The notes: generated by a model not told the origin, from the letters alone. A DNA stretch of 64,000 nt from Diploptera punctata (GCA_030220185.1 JASPKZ010009705.1:62001-126000); one strand, 5' to 3'. Shown: positions 33,355 to 43,870, numbered from the stretch's first letter. A program made the numbers and translations.

Positions 33355-33636
33355 CTAAATTTTTTTGCGCCAATTATACACCTGCATCTTCGAAAGGGTT
33401 GCTTCCCCGAACTGCATATGGAGGCTTCTCAAAATTTCAGAAGGTTTAGTGCCTTCTTTCGCCAAAAACTTAATAATAATGCATTGTGCAACAGACATGT
33501 GTACCTCTTGCTCGCTCATGGCATACTGAAGCAAGCGGCCGCTCTTCGGAGTGCGACACATCAAGATTCCTACTCCAGATACCCCCACCAACTTCCCCTC
33601 CAAATCGCAACCTTTGCAGTTTGCTACCAGATACAA
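33355..33636 (-). pseudogene. Mariner transposase N-terminal DNA-binding part
   Basis: The true start is probably the internal methionine of MSEQEVHMS. Upstream residues of the open frame come from the inverted repeat region. KFLAKEGTKPSEILRSLHMQ and KMQVYNWRKK form the first helix-turn-helix of mariner transposases. A frameshift near 33360 disconnects it from the second helix-turn-helix remains at 33140-33350. Confidence 0.8.
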
Positions 33637-34854
33637 ATTCCGGTTTATATTTGATCCACCCTCGTATACCTGAAGTTTCCAGTTTCTTGATACTGTTGGG
33701 AAGCCAGCTGAAGTGACTTGCGATGTATGAAACCGAACTGAGCACTTCAGAACTGCTGAATGCTAACAAGGATTCACTTACACACACTGCAGGATGAGAA
33801 GAAAAGTTCTCAATCACTGACTTCACAGCTTCGAAGTGCTTACTGTAGAAAATTACAGCTTAGATCCATGTTGCCCAACTTGTTATCACTGGTTCTCGAG
33901 GCAGAGGTACAACAGATAGCTGCTCCTTGTAGCATTGTACACGATAAGGACATTTTAAAGAAAACCTTCTTCGTTGTGCTGATATCAGTGTATTTACTTC
34001 TGGGAATTCATATCCAACTGTCTCTGCCACTCATTGCCATACATGTAACATGAACTACATTTGGATAAAATACAGTAAGCAATTTCCCCGCTTTTAACAT
34101 GTATGGAGCTGCATCTGTGTACATCAGTATGACCCTATCTTCTTTTATGCCATCTAGCCATAGTACCTTAAGTCCATCATTAATGAATCTAGCAATTGTT
34201 GAACTATTTGTTACCTCCAAGGGTTTAAATAAATTAAGTAGGGTTTTGATGTAGCTTCAGAGTCCATCTTGCCCACAATTAGATTAGCGATGAAATGACT
34301 TACAGCATCTGTCGTCTCATCAGCAGAAATCCATATAGGTGAGTTGCCTATGTCAATCCTGATTTTTTTCTAATATGTCAACATAACAAGAATCCAAGTA
34401 ATTCTTCCTGAGAGTGGACTCAACGGGAATGTTGCAGTTGCAGTATTTTTGTAAGAAATGTTTAAATTCAGGTACCTGAAGTTTGTTCCAGGATATGTTC
34501 TCTGCAACCAATGCCATACACAGTTCTTTGTAAAATTCACTGTTAGATGATGTAGGCTGTCCCTGCAAATGTGTAAGTAGTACCTGTTTCTTTGAAGAAA
34601 CTCTGTTTATTTTTAATATGCATATTGCTTCGTAAATGTTGTTCAATTTGAGATTTCATCGTACACCCAATACGTTTATCAAAAGTTTGGCAGAGGACGT
34701 TTTACCATCAGTGATTAAAACACTGTCAAAAGAAATCCACGTTTTTAGCTTTGAAGACAACAAAGACGCAACTGGTGCCATGCAACTGATTGTTATAAAT
34801 TCTGAAACGTTTGAGAACAAGGAAGAAAAAATGTTTAAAACAAGTCATAGTTGA

Positions 34855-35460
34855 GGAAGACGGTAGTATACAAGGTAAAAAAAAATTATAATTCAACAAA
34901 GTCATTGTTGTCCGCATCGAACTCGTACAATTTAGCTTTAAATGCAACGGAAATGTATAGGATTGACAACAATGCATGACAAGAACAATAATAAAAATTA
35001 CAATTGTTTTTCATTTCTTGCTATGTAACAAAAATTAATGGGATTGACAACAATTTATAATAATTCCGCAAAAAAATATTAAAATATGTAAAATTATGTA
35101 CTATGATGTGAAATATGCATTATAGCTCGATATATGTAAAAATGTGTAATTTAAAACTTTGGGATAAGGGTCTTTTCAGTTGAATTCGTCAGCATTTTAG
35201 CTTTTCTTATAACTACATAACACAGCAACAGAATATGTTTTTTTTTGTAAGCTCATTTTTTCCCTTTACAGAGATTTAGGTGCTCTCCCCCTACAGGGAA
35301 TAATCTGAACCATACTAATTTAGTTACACTTGTTTTCGTGTAGATGTCATTTTTGAGTGGTCCGTGGTCAGCGTTCCGCAATTACATAAAATCTGGGCTC
35401 TAGACATAACAATCAAGATCAATTGCAGGTAGCAGATCAAAAACACTGGAACACCAAACT
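34855..35460. other. No gene recognised
   Basis: AT-rich spacer upstream of the hAT relic. No clear hAT terminal inverted repeat could be picked out. Confidence 0.35.
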
Positions 35461-35984
35461 TTATGGAAGAATAATCATTGTATTCTTTAATTATTTTAAT
35501 GTTTTTTTTTGAGAGAAGTTGGGGTGACTATTTAACTCATGCCCCAAATGAGATTCAATGACCAATCACGTTTCAACGAATTTTGTTTTACAACCAATCA
35601 CAGCCATGTTTCACCTCAATATTTATCAACTTAAGTTTATCATATTAAAGAAAGCTCCTCCTTTTCAATATTCTGAACAGTCAGAGCATTATTTTGCAGT
35701 GACTGACTCTCTAAGAAATACGTTGAATATAGCCATTTATATATTAAGATGTAAGAATCCTAGAATACATGTGGTTCCCAGATTGTATATATAGTGCACA
35801 AATGTAACCAGATATGGCTTGCGGGATATAATAGAAAAAAATTGTAGCAATTGATTATACCACAATAAAAAGAAACCACTGTTTGCACTTTCTTAAACGT
35901 ATTATTTCCAAGGTATTTACATTCCAGAAAAATATAATTGACATATTTTACATTATAGGACATAATGGTTTTTCAAGGAAAATA

Positions 35985-37600
35985 TCCTGTATGTAGCAAA
36001 ATTTGTATAGATTCAAAAATACTGGAAAGAGTCAATTCATTTACAAACCTTGGGTACACATTTAACATATTTGGATGAAGCAGACATACCAAATAAAATT
36101 ATTAATTTTAATAAAACCATGGGAACAATAGTACCCAATAAATTGATAAGATTAATTGAATTAACACTTAAAAACACAACAGCTAAAGTTACAATAAATA
36201 ATAAACTCAGCATAGAATTTAAAGTTGAATCTGGAGTTAAACAAGGAGATCCCTTATCCACAACACTATTTAGTATAGTAATTGATTCAATAATGAAACA
36301 TTTAGACCTAAGAGGTAATATAAGTACCAAATCTAAACAATATATGCAGATGACATATTGATAACAGCAAGGAACATACCAACACTAACAGAAACTTTCC
36401 AGTTGCTGAAAGAAAAATCAGTTAAATATGGATTAATAATAAATAATTCTAAAACAAAATACTTAAAATGTACAACAAGAAATGAAAAAAATAAGTAATC
36501 TGAACATCAATGATACAAATATAAAAGAAGTAAAATCATATAAATATCTTGGTTCAACTGTAAATGGAAAAAACTATATAGAGGAAGAAATTGGTGAAAG
36601 AATTTATTTGGGCACTAAATTTTACTATGCAAATAGAATACTATTCAAAAGTAAACTTGTCTCCAATTAACTAAAGTTAAACTGTATAATACAGTAATAA
36701 GACCTCTTGTAACTTATGGCTGTGAAACATGGGTACTGAAAGAGTCTGATAAAAACTATTAATATTTGAAAGAAAGATCTTACGGAGAATTTTTGGACCA
36801 ATTAGAGAAAGCGGTGGCACGTGGCATATACGAATGAACTCTGAATTAAATAATCTAATACAAAATAAAAATGTAATAAACCACATTAAAGCTCAAAGAC
36901 TGCGCTGGTTTGGACATATAAATAGAATGCAGGAAGACAAGCTTGTAAGAAGAATATACAAATGGAAACCAATATGCACCAGAACAGCTGCATGCCCAAA
37001 AAAACAGATGGCAGGATGATGTTATAAAATATATATTAGAAATGAAAATTGGAAATTGGCCAGTCTGTATCCAGAATAGATCTAGGCAGAGAAAACTTGT
37101 TGAGGAGGCCAAAACTTCAATGAGGTTGTAGTCACCTACTAAAGAAGAAGATGGGAACAATAAACTCAGTAATGAAACCTTCGCTAGTTCAGAGAGATAC
37201 TAGAGTATGGTTATACAAAACCTTAGCAAGACCTGCACTTTGCTATGGCAGTGAGGCATGGACTTTGAGGAAAGGAGAAGAGAGCAGGATAACTTCAAGT
37301 GAAATGAGATTCATGAGATATACAGCAGGATATAACAAAAGGGATCACAAATGCAATGATGATATCTTGAAGGAACTATGTTTAGAACCGGTCATTGAAT
37401 ACATACACAGATACCAGAACAACTGGATGAATCATTTGTGATGAATGAGTTCAGATAGAGTTCCCTAGGCCATACTTCATTATTGTCCAACAGGGAAAAG
37501 ATCTCTGGGCCGTACAAGGAAATGCTGAATACAAAATCCATCAGTAAGATCGTAACAAGCCTATAGGCCTAAGACTCGGTTGGATGAAGAAGAAGAAGAA
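35985..37600 (+). mobile_element. LINE family Y fragment, itself split by another LINE
   Basis: The left part encodes KILERVNSFTNLGYT and IINFNKTMGTI. The right part (37151-37441) continues MGTINSVMKPSLVQRDTRVW, YKTLARPALCYGSEAWTLRK, RITSSEMRFMRYTAGYNKRD and CNDDILKELCLEPVIEYIHR, then GRT-type tail residues. This is the region after the reverse transcriptase palm. It ends in an AGAAGAAGAAGAAGAAG tail near 37590. Another 3' end of a related LINE is at 40690-41131. Confidence 0.82.
36131..37150 (+). mobile_element. LINE family X insertion with 12-bp target duplication
   Basis: A perfect direct repeat ATGGGAACAATA (36119-36130 and 37151-37162) brackets 1,020 bp. Inside, the plus strand encodes a reverse transcriptase: KVESGVKQGDPLSTTLFS, then in another frame YADDILITARN, KSYKYLGSTVNGKNYIEEE and, further on, CETWVLKESDK, HIKAQRLRWFGHINRMQEDK. 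The 3' end reads TAGTCACCTACTAAAGAAGAAG. It is 5'-truncated within the polymerase and carries frameshifts. Confidence 0.88.
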
Positions 37601-39157
37601 GAGACATCATAGGACATCAGAAATTAATTAATTATTATGGTTATAATATACAGTTTGATGTGTTTAATTTTTTCTCCACTAGGGTGCATTCTTACAATAT
37701 TGCGATCCTATTTGGCAATAAATAATATGATCTGGTTGCAGTGAATGAACAAATGAAACATAACAAACATTTCTCATTTGTTTTCAAACATCGCCATTTA
37801 CATTAAATATATAAATATATTAAAATAACTATATTTAAATAATGATTTGTGAAAAAAATCTTAATTTTTTATTTAAATAGTCCTAACAAATGCCACTCTT
37901 GATTTCCAAATTCTCTAGATAATTTGAAATCACTCATGGCATTACTTATGATAAAGAGTTCCTGTAATGTATAACAACATGCATTTCCAAAGTTGAGCCT
38001 ATATATTTTTTTTGACATCATTCCTGTTTATAAACTATTATTTCTAGGTATTTGAATTCCATAATTTTAAAAATTCCACATATTGTAGTTAAATGTCCAT
38101 TCTCACATAATAATATATTTTTATGGATGATTATATAGTTTTATTGATATTCAGTTCCAGTTCCACTTTCTTAGTGTAATTAGAAGTAATGCATGTGATG
38201 CCTATTAGTATTCCTCATTATCGCTTAATAATTCATCATCAGCACATACCAAGAGCTGATTAATGCTACTGAGTTATACTCCTTTTTCCTCTAAAGATTT
38301 GATAGCTAGCTCTAGTATAAAATTGAAGAGCAGAGGATAGAGTGCATCTCCTTCCTTTAACCCAATGTGAATTTCAAAAGTATCTGAAAACTTTTTGCTT
38401 ACAAGCAGCCTACTCTTTGTTCGATTTAGACACATTTGAATAAGTCTAATGTTTTAAGAATTCTGAAATCTAGAAGGATACTATTCAATATTTCCTTCTT
38501 AATTCAATCATATGCCTTTTGAAGTCTACATATAGTTGGTCTGATATTCCCATTTTATTTCCTAGAATCTGTCTTATACTAAAAATCTGATCTACTGTAG
38601 ATCTATTTACTCTAAATCCACACTGATGATCATCTATTATGATATCAATATAGGAATACTAATATATTTGTGAGAATTTTGTTCATACAGTAATACATAC
38701 TTTAATTTTTGTTCATACTTTCATACAGTTGAAATTAATGAAATGGTCCTTAGTTGTTCCAATCAGTTTTATCTCCTTTCTTATAGATTGGTATGATAAT
38801 TTTTTCATTCATTTGGAAGACCCTTTTTTCCCGAATCATATTAAGTAACCGAAATATATTTTCCATCAATTTTTCTCCCTCTGATTTTATTAGTTCTGCT
38901 GGGATCCCATCTGAACCTGATGCTTTCTTTATACATCTTTAATTTTTCTATTGCCACTTCAACCTCTAGTGCACTTGGCTCAGTGACTTATATTTCTGCA
39001 GTCAGTAAGTCATCCTCTTCCATATCCTGTTCTGCATGTACATTTAAAAGCTGTTTAAAGTAATTTTTCTATCTATTTAATATATTATAATTATTGTTTA
39101 TTTTTTATTATTTCACTCACCTCATACTTCATAAATCATAGCAGACCCTGTGTTTCT

Positions 39158-39598
39158 TCACATCTTTTGTGACATTCTCAATGCTGCGTCACATTCACAA
39201 CTGACGTCCAACGGCCTTCTATCCTGCAGACTGACCTCCGCGCCATCTGGTGGCCGACCGAAGAATTTCCAAATCAGTCCTCTTTCTTTATAACCGGGTA
39301 TTTCAAAATTCATAGTTGTATTTTCATTCTTGCATATGTAAATTTTTTCCCAAATTGTAAGTTCCTTCGGTTTTTCCAATTGTTTAAGTAATTTTGTTTT
39401 GGTTTCTATTCTATGTTTTTCTGACCAGGCATGTGCAGCTATTGCAGATTTTTCGGTTTCTCCATTTTTAACATTTCTGAGGTGTTCTTTTAATCTTGTA
39501 TTTAGATTCCTTTTTGTTTTTCCTATGTATATCTTTTCACAATCTTTACAATTAATTTGATAAATGGAGAAACCGAAAAATCTGCAATAGCTGCACAT
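39158..39598 (-). pseudogene. PLE GIY-YIG endonuclease domain (C-terminal part of element protein)
   Basis: The 146-residue frame has SIYQINCKDCEKIYIGKTKR (GIY-like then YIG, with a zinc-binding-style C-x2-C), NLNTRLKEHLRN (catalytic R and the EH region), GETEKSAIAAHAWSEKH, TIWEKIYICKN and NFEIPGYKERGLIWKF. It is open and unusually well preserved, but the first 15 or so residues are read from the inverted partner and the reverse transcriptase is absent. Confidence 0.85.
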
Positions 39599-39871
39599 GC
39601 CTGGTCAGAAAAACATAGAATAGAAACCAAAACAAAATTACTTAAACAATTGGAAAAACCGAAGGAACTTACAATTTGGGAAAAAATTTACATATGCAAG
39701 AATGAAAATACAACTATGAATTTTGAAATACCCGGTTATAAAGAAAGAGGACTGATTTGGAAATTCTTCGGTCGGCCACCAGATGGCGCGGAGGTCAGTC
39801 TGCAGGATAGAAGGCCGTTGGACGTCAGTTGTGAACGTGACGTAGCATTGAGAATGTCACAAAAGATGTGA
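39557..39871 (+). pseudogene. Second, inverted PLE GIY-YIG fragment
   Basis: This 104-residue frame repeats the last two thirds of the minus-strand frame almost exactly: GETEKSAIAAHAWSEKH through VSLQDRRPLDVSCERD. It differs by only a few residues (ERDVALR against ECDAALR). The nuclease signature half is not present on this side. Confidence 0.8.
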
Positions 39872-39893
39872 AGAAACCCAGGGTCTGCTATGA
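39840..39893 (+). ncRNA. Degenerate hammerhead-like motif in PLE 3' end
   Basis: UUGAGAA (two departures from CUGANGA), stem II UCACA-AAAGA-UGUGA followed by A, then GAAA at 39873-39876. Stem III is ACC-CAG-GGU, with C at the cleavage position. The mirrored copy lies in the left arm near 39145-39200. Placement after the GIY-YIG frame matches the other PLE copies, but the core is damaged. Confidence 0.45.
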
Positions 39894-39954
39894 ATTATGA
39901 AGTATGAGGTGAGTGAAATAATAAAAAATAAACAATATTAAAAACCTCATAGTG

Positions 39955-40200
39955 TTATTTCCTATCTACATAACTTAATATTATAATTATATTTGTTGTA
40001 GCCTGAAACCCTTTCCTTTCTATCCTAATTCCCTGATTTAATTCTCTGTTACAATTTTTAAGGCCACATTCAAAGATATTTCTGTTTTCAATTTTTTTCC
40101 AGTCACTGATGAGCTGAGATTTCTGAGAGAATCTGCCAACCATCCATTCATATAACAGATTAGTGAGAATCTCGCCAATGAAGCATAAATCTTGATTCAT
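39955..40200 (-). other. Unrecognised 81-residue frame
   Basis: The minus-strand frame contains GEILTNLLYEWMVGRF and ECGLKNCNRELNQG. I do not recognise it. It lies directly right of the PLE palindrome and could be part of an older element, but nothing else in the window matches it. Confidence 0.25.
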
Positions 40201-40341
40201 TTGTTTTCTTTTTGCGAAGTTGGCAACAGAAACTGGTTTTCAATGCTTTTCAAAGCATTTCCAGCTTCCTGAGGTGTATTTTAGCAGACAGTTGCTGACT
40301 AACGGGTATATTCGTTTCTAAAATAAAAATACCTGTAATTC

Positions 40342-40509
40342 ATATTTAAAGAGAAAAATTATACGCTCAGACCGGGACTTGAACCCGGGACCCTTGGTTT
40401 TCTAGTCCCCCCCAAGGGTCCCGGGTTCAAGTCCCGGTCTGAGCATATAATTTTTCTCTTTAAATATGATTTATACATCATTGAGATGTATGAAATTAAT
40501 AATAAAAAC
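40342..40509 (+). repeat. Foldback SINE-1 insertion with 13-bp target duplication
   Basis: A perfect direct repeat ATACCTGTAATTC (40329-40341 and 40510-40522) brackets 168 bp. The first two thirds are two facing tRNA-like 3' halves, each with the perfect T arm CCGGG-TTCAAGT-CCCGG and TCTGAGC. Together they form a hairpin with arms of nearly 60 bases around TTTTCTAGTCCCC. The tail (ATTGAGATGTATGAAAT, AATAATAAAAAC) matches other SINE-1 copies. The target duplication supports retroposition of an already folded or chimeric RNA. Confidence 0.85.
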
Positions 40510-40671
40510 ATACCTGTAATTCCTTGGTTAAAAAGTAAGATATAATAATTAAAAAGAAATAATGAGCAAATTTTTAGAGAATATGGACGCTCTCAAATAC
40601 GTAGGCCTACAGATATTTTGGTATATTTCTATAAATATGGCTATTCTTAACAACCTGTGATGCAACTTTTT

Positions 40672-41131
40672 TTATCATCATCATCATCATCATAGTACAT
40701 TCACGAATTTAGGCCATTTGTTGACCTGTTTCGGCCTCAAGAGAAACACCATCCAGAAGTCTTTTGAGTGGACGTCCTGGTTTTCTTCTTCCTGCAGGTT
40801 GATATCTTAACATTAGTTTGGGTATTCTGTGATCTTCCATTCGATGAACATGTTGTATCCATCTTGACTTATAATCAGAAATTTTGTTTTCTAAAGATTC
40901 CATGTGTAATTCTTCTAAGATGTCTTCATTTTTTTTGTGATCTAGTAGTGTGTATCCTGCAGTCCTCCGAAGATATCTCATTTCAGCAGATCTAAGTCTC
41001 TGTATATCCTTCTGTTTCAACGTCCATACTTCGCTACCATACAAAAGAGTTGGAAGAGCCAGTGTTTTATATACTTTCAGTCTTGAATGCTTGTAAGGGG
41101 TAGTGACGTGTGTATAACCTCTCCTACCCAA
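40672..41131 (-). mobile_element. LINE family Y-related 3' end
   Basis: The 140-residue minus-strand frame has LKVYKTLALPTLLYGSEVWT, QRLRSAEMRYLRRTAGYTLL, DILEELHMESLENKISDY, WIQHVHRMEDHRIPK and GRRKPGRPLKR. This is the post-polymerase region of a LINE. The plus-strand ATC run at 40672-40693 is the 3' tail repeat of the element read in reverse. It is 5'-truncated at about 41120. Confidence 0.82.
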
Positions 41132-41134
41132 TTC

Positions 41135-41582
41135 TCATCCTCACCTTCTCGTGGTACAACCTGTTTTCACAAACGAGGCTCTGAGGACCGAGTCACGGCG
41201 GTATAACCGTTCCATCAGGTACTGAGTAAATGCGGTATCCTAATGTCTGTCCAGAGACTAAAAGGTAGCAGCCCTACCACTGGACTACTTAGCGTCGGGC
41301 CAGTAACCTGTCCTAAGGAACTTCAAAACTACTTTCAAGTCTCAAAACGAAAAAAGCCAGAAGGAATTGAAATATGACGACCCACAGCAAAGAAATATGG
41401 TTAAAAGAAAACGGCACAATGATATTGTAAGATATGCAACCTGGAATGTCCGAAGCATCCATGAAAAAGAAGAGGAACTAGACAGTATATTTAAAAATAG
41501 AAACATTGATATTGCAGTAACTACAGAGACTAAGAAGAAACTTAAAGGAACGAAAGAAACAACTTTTTTTATTCCTTCATAA
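41135..41582 (+). mobile_element. LINE 5' end with start of endonuclease
   Basis: A leader without coding content contains AAAGGTAGCAGCCCTACC. It is followed from 41367 by a frame with RYATWNVRSIHEKEEELDSI and NIDIAVTTETKKKLKGTKET. TWNVR and ETK are the first two catalytic motifs of the LINE endonuclease. The frame ends at a poly-T and everything downstream is missing, so only the 5' tip remains. Confidence 0.75.
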
Positions 41583-41584
41583 AC

Positions 41585-42000
41585 TCCTGTAAAATTTTAT
41601 TCTTAGGGTTTCATTTTTCAAATTATTTTCCACCATTTACAATGATTTTTTTACATTTTTTTAAACAATTACTTCAATTATAATATTTAATAATTGAATA
41701 AATTTGTGAAGATGACATCCTCAAATGAAAATTCCTACCATAGTCTTAAAATTAATAGATAAAATTATATCATGACTTTTATGTTTATTACTATTATTAT
41801 TATTATTATTATTCCATGTGAAGTTTATGCCAAAACTAAAAAGAAATATAAATAAGTAATTTAATATAGCACAGCTACTGAAATGTTGTAACATAATTTT
41901 TATATTTTTTTTAGGTTAGGCTTACACAGAAAATTTTGTTAATAAATAATCAATTAAAAATACACTTATACCTTCAATTATGCTTTTTTTAAATGAGATT
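41585..42000. other. No gene; (ATT)n at about 41788-41812
   Basis: AT-rich DNA with a short triplet run. Nothing else seen. Confidence 0.4.
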
Positions 42001-42305
42001 AACGGCTGCATGGATATAAGCTCTCCATACATTCCTATCTTGAGCTTATGATTTCCAATAATTACTTGTATAATTCACCTCTCCCAAAAACATGGTTATG
42101 GTTATATTTAAGTTTTCATGCCCCTATTTCATTCTATATGTCCTGCACATCGCAGTCTATGAAACTTAACCATTCTCATTACATCTGGTTTCCAATAAAT
42201 GTCATGTGTAACTTTCTGCTATGCAGTTTTTTCCATTTACCTGTCTGTTCATCTCTTTTCGAATTAAAATTTTTCCTAAGAACTTTATTATCAGATCACC
42301 TAATA

Positions 42306-42942
42306 ACGGACTTCCAATATAAACCCAGACCAGCCTCACGGGGTTTCACCCGTCAGGCAGCGCTCCATCCTCATCCGCATTTCACTCTGCCAACCGCTCG
42401 TCCTTGAACTAGTCAGTTTACTATCGTTCGACAAGATGAGACGTCAGCTGACATTAGAGCAGCGCATTTATGTGAGTAAATGTTATTATAAATACGAATC
42501 AGCTCGTCGCATTCGCGAGGAATTTATTCGGAACTTCCCTGGACAATTACCTCTTTCCAGATCGACAATCCACGATCTTGTGACTAAATTTGAGACCACT
42601 GGTTCAGTACAAAATAAGAAACACACGCGAAGGCGTACGGATCTCACCAAAGAAAAATTAGACGAAATTGGCAAAAATTTGGAATGTTCACCACAAAAAT
42701 AATTACTGAAATTAGCACAACAAGTTGGGATTTCTGTATCTTCTGCACATACAGCAACAAAATGTTTTTACTCGGTATAATGCCTGTTTAACTGCGGTAG
42801 GACAACATTTACAGCATTTTCTATAAGGTAAGAAACAGTTTAAGGACGGGTGGCAGGCAGGATGAATTGCAGGAGGAAGAGACAGCACTGCGTGCCGGGT
42901 GAAACTCCGTGAGGCCGGTCCGGTTTTATATTGGAAGCCCGA
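42306..42942 (+). mobile_element. Tc1/mariner-like element, deletion derivative
   Basis: Inverted ends CGGACTTCCAATATAAA and CGGGCTTCCAATATAAA (minus strand from the right), extending through GACCAGCCTCACGGGGTTTC, are each flanked outside by TA. At 637 bp it is about half the expected length. Only the N-terminal part of a transposase remains. Confidence 0.85.
42436..42702 (+). pseudogene. Transposase N-terminal helix-turn-helix (DUF4817 type)
   Basis: The start MRRQLTLEQRIYVSKCYYKY leads into RIREEFIRNFPGQLPLSRST and TIHDLVTKFETTGSVQNKK. This is the DNA-binding domain found at the start of this arthropod transposase group. After a stop, LAQQVGISVSSAHTATK continues the second DNA-binding segment. 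The whole DDE catalytic domain has been deleted. Confidence 0.82.
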
Positions 42943-43109
42943 TATTAATACATCATCAATATATACCAACATTGTATTAACATCATTTTAATAATAGGCC
43001 TACCTCTTCTTTATCATCTAAAGATTTGATTACTTGCTCTGTACAAAATTGAATAGCAGAGGAGACACAGCATCAGTTTGCCTTAAACCATTAGATAAAG
43101 AGTTTATAT

Positions 43110-43450
43110 TGTTATTTTTTTTAAATTAAATACAGATATTAATAATACTAGAACCCATTACAGTTGTACCTAGAGTCACAAATGGATGTTAAAACTAATA
43201 AATTGTTTATCACAGTAATTAAAAAACTTCTGTTTTATGACAAAACTTCTGTTTTTTAACAATGAGATTTACTGAGTGCTAAATTATCATCCTCTTTCCT
43301 TTATTCAAATGTTATGATTTGAAAATGATGTATCTGAAGCGGATTTGCTCTGTTGTATAATTATGCTGTAGTTAACAAAGGTGTAATGTGGCACACTGCA
43401 CATTAGTAGCACTGTTTAATTCTATATATTTGCATTAACCAAATACTCTT
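43110..43450. other. No gene recognised
   Basis: AT-rich spacer before the SINE. Confidence 0.35.
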
Positions 43451-43454
43451 ATGT

Positions 43455-43870
43455 TAGGTCAGATGGTAACACAACTGCCTGTTGATCTGCAGATCTGAGT
43501 TTAAAACCACATGGGATAGTATTTTTTTTTGAGCTATTAAAACCACATATAAGAAGTATAATGACAAGATTAAGTGGGAAGTTCTGTGTATAGCCAAGCA
43601 GTTTAACACACGATGTCTTGGTGCATGTTCGAATCCCCATGAGAGCAGATTTTTTTAAAAATTATCTTTGGCCAATATGGAACCGGTGCCCACCCAGCAT
43701 TGTTGGAATTTAGGTAGCTACAATAAGTAGCAGTTCCAGGTTGAGAAAACCAGCTATAATGACTGGGGATCTGATATGATGACTACATGTCACCCTAATA
43801 CTGGCTACATGATCGTCCACCTTTGTGATTTACACATGTGGATGTGAAACTGGAGATTAAGTAGGTACCA
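43455..43870 (+). repeat. SINE-3, dimeric tRNA-like heads
   Basis: A first head at 43457-43510 (AGGTCAGATGGTAACACAAC) and a second at 43588-43645 (ATAGCCAAGCAGTTTAACAC, B box ATGTTCGAATCCCC) precede the body. The body carries GGTGCCCACCCAGCAT, CCAGCTATAATGACTGG and ACATGTCACCCTAATACTGG, ending at ACACATGTGGATGTGA. The body recurs reversed at 55110-55320. Confidence 0.65.

Larger units (their letters stand above)
32772..33664 (-). mobile_element. Mariner (Mos1-like) element, internally deleted
   Basis: Inverted repeats of about 29 bp begin CGAGGGTGAATCAAATATAA at 32772 and are mirrored with two differences at 33664. TA flanks both sides. The 893-bp length is short for the roughly 1.3-kb family. 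The minus strand gives the N-terminal MSEQEVHMSVAQCIIIKFLA and KPSEILRSLHMQFGEA, a middle piece with ISDELKF-like residues and an ARWVPRLLS-like segment, then jumps to the C-terminus. It sits inside the CGGBP1-like hAT and is therefore younger than it. Confidence 0.9.
32430..34850 (-). pseudogene. hAT-type transposase relic, CGGBP1-like, copy 2, split by a mariner
   Basis: Reading on the minus strand: LLSSKLKTWISFDS with LITDGK (start of the zinc-finger region, cysteines lost), then frame 34353-34646 with PEFKHFLQKYCNCNIPVEST. Frame 34008-34220 follows with IARFINDGLKVLW and VILMYTDAAPYMLKAGK, then FPEVNTLIS, CPYRVQCYKEQL and WATWI. VKSVIENFSSHPAV and FSWLPNSIKKLETSGI come next. After the mariner: LQEAVEIMEDAVQ, VLNKNPG, then APLTSCEVERSFSIYKYIL and a stop at 32430. 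The ending is the hAT C-terminal dimerisation motif. Several lesions. Confidence 0.8.
35528..37948 (+). mobile_element. Dispersed element copy B (TGA-flanked family) with nested LINEs
   Basis: It begins CTATTTAACTCATGCCCC after TGA (35525-35527) and ends GGCATTACTTA followed by TGA (37949-37951). The first ~230 bases and the last ~330 bases (from about 37620, with ATTGCGATCC and GGCAATAAATAATATGATC) match copy A. The 1.8 kb between them is LINE sequence inserted later. The element lies in a family-Z LINE whose sequence continues on both sides. Confidence 0.75.
35465..39090 (-). mobile_element. LINE family Z copy, split by a 2.4-kb composite insertion
   Basis: The left piece (35465-35524, with TTTTTGAGAGAAGTTGGGG) matches the family-Z copy at 5090-5130, and the match resumes at 37952 with GAGTTCCTGTAATG. 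From there the minus strand encodes broken RT and pre-RT parts: FNILL/LALYSLLF-like, GRKIDGKYI and DPSRTNKIR. Upstream, WKNYFKQLLNVHAEQDMEE and PSALEVEVAIEKLKM give the segment before the polymerase. The 5' side is cut at about 39090, where the PLE palindrome begins. Confidence 0.75.
39093..39936. mobile_element. Head-to-head pair of PLE 3' ends forming a 375-bp-arm palindrome
   Basis: The left arm (39093-39467) and right arm (39562-39936) are near-identical inverted copies separated by 94 bases. Each arm encodes the second half of the GIY-YIG domain and the PLE 3' untranslated end. The spacer supplies the first half for the left, minus-strand copy only. Tandem or inverted 5'-truncated partners are a recognised habit of Penelope-like elements. 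Transcription through this would give a long hairpin RNA. Confidence 0.88.
42005..43105 (-). mobile_element. LINE family Z copy split by a mariner-like element
   Basis: The left part matches the 3' third of family Z (TAAGCTCTCCATACATTCCT, GTCCTGCACATCGCAGTCTA, AAGAACTTTATTATCAG). The right part (42945-43105) matches the polymerase region (ATCTAAAGATTTGATTACTT, AATTGAATAGCAGAGGAGA). The stretch joining them in other copies is missing, so a deletion accompanied or preceded the insertion. Confidence 0.7.

Noticed and set aside
33286..33654. 122-residue plus-strand frame
   Set aside because: Antisense to the mariner transposase N-terminus.
42712..42972. 86-residue minus-strand frame
   Set aside because: It covers the mariner-like inverted repeat and mirrors part of the frame at 42048-42407. 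A shadow.
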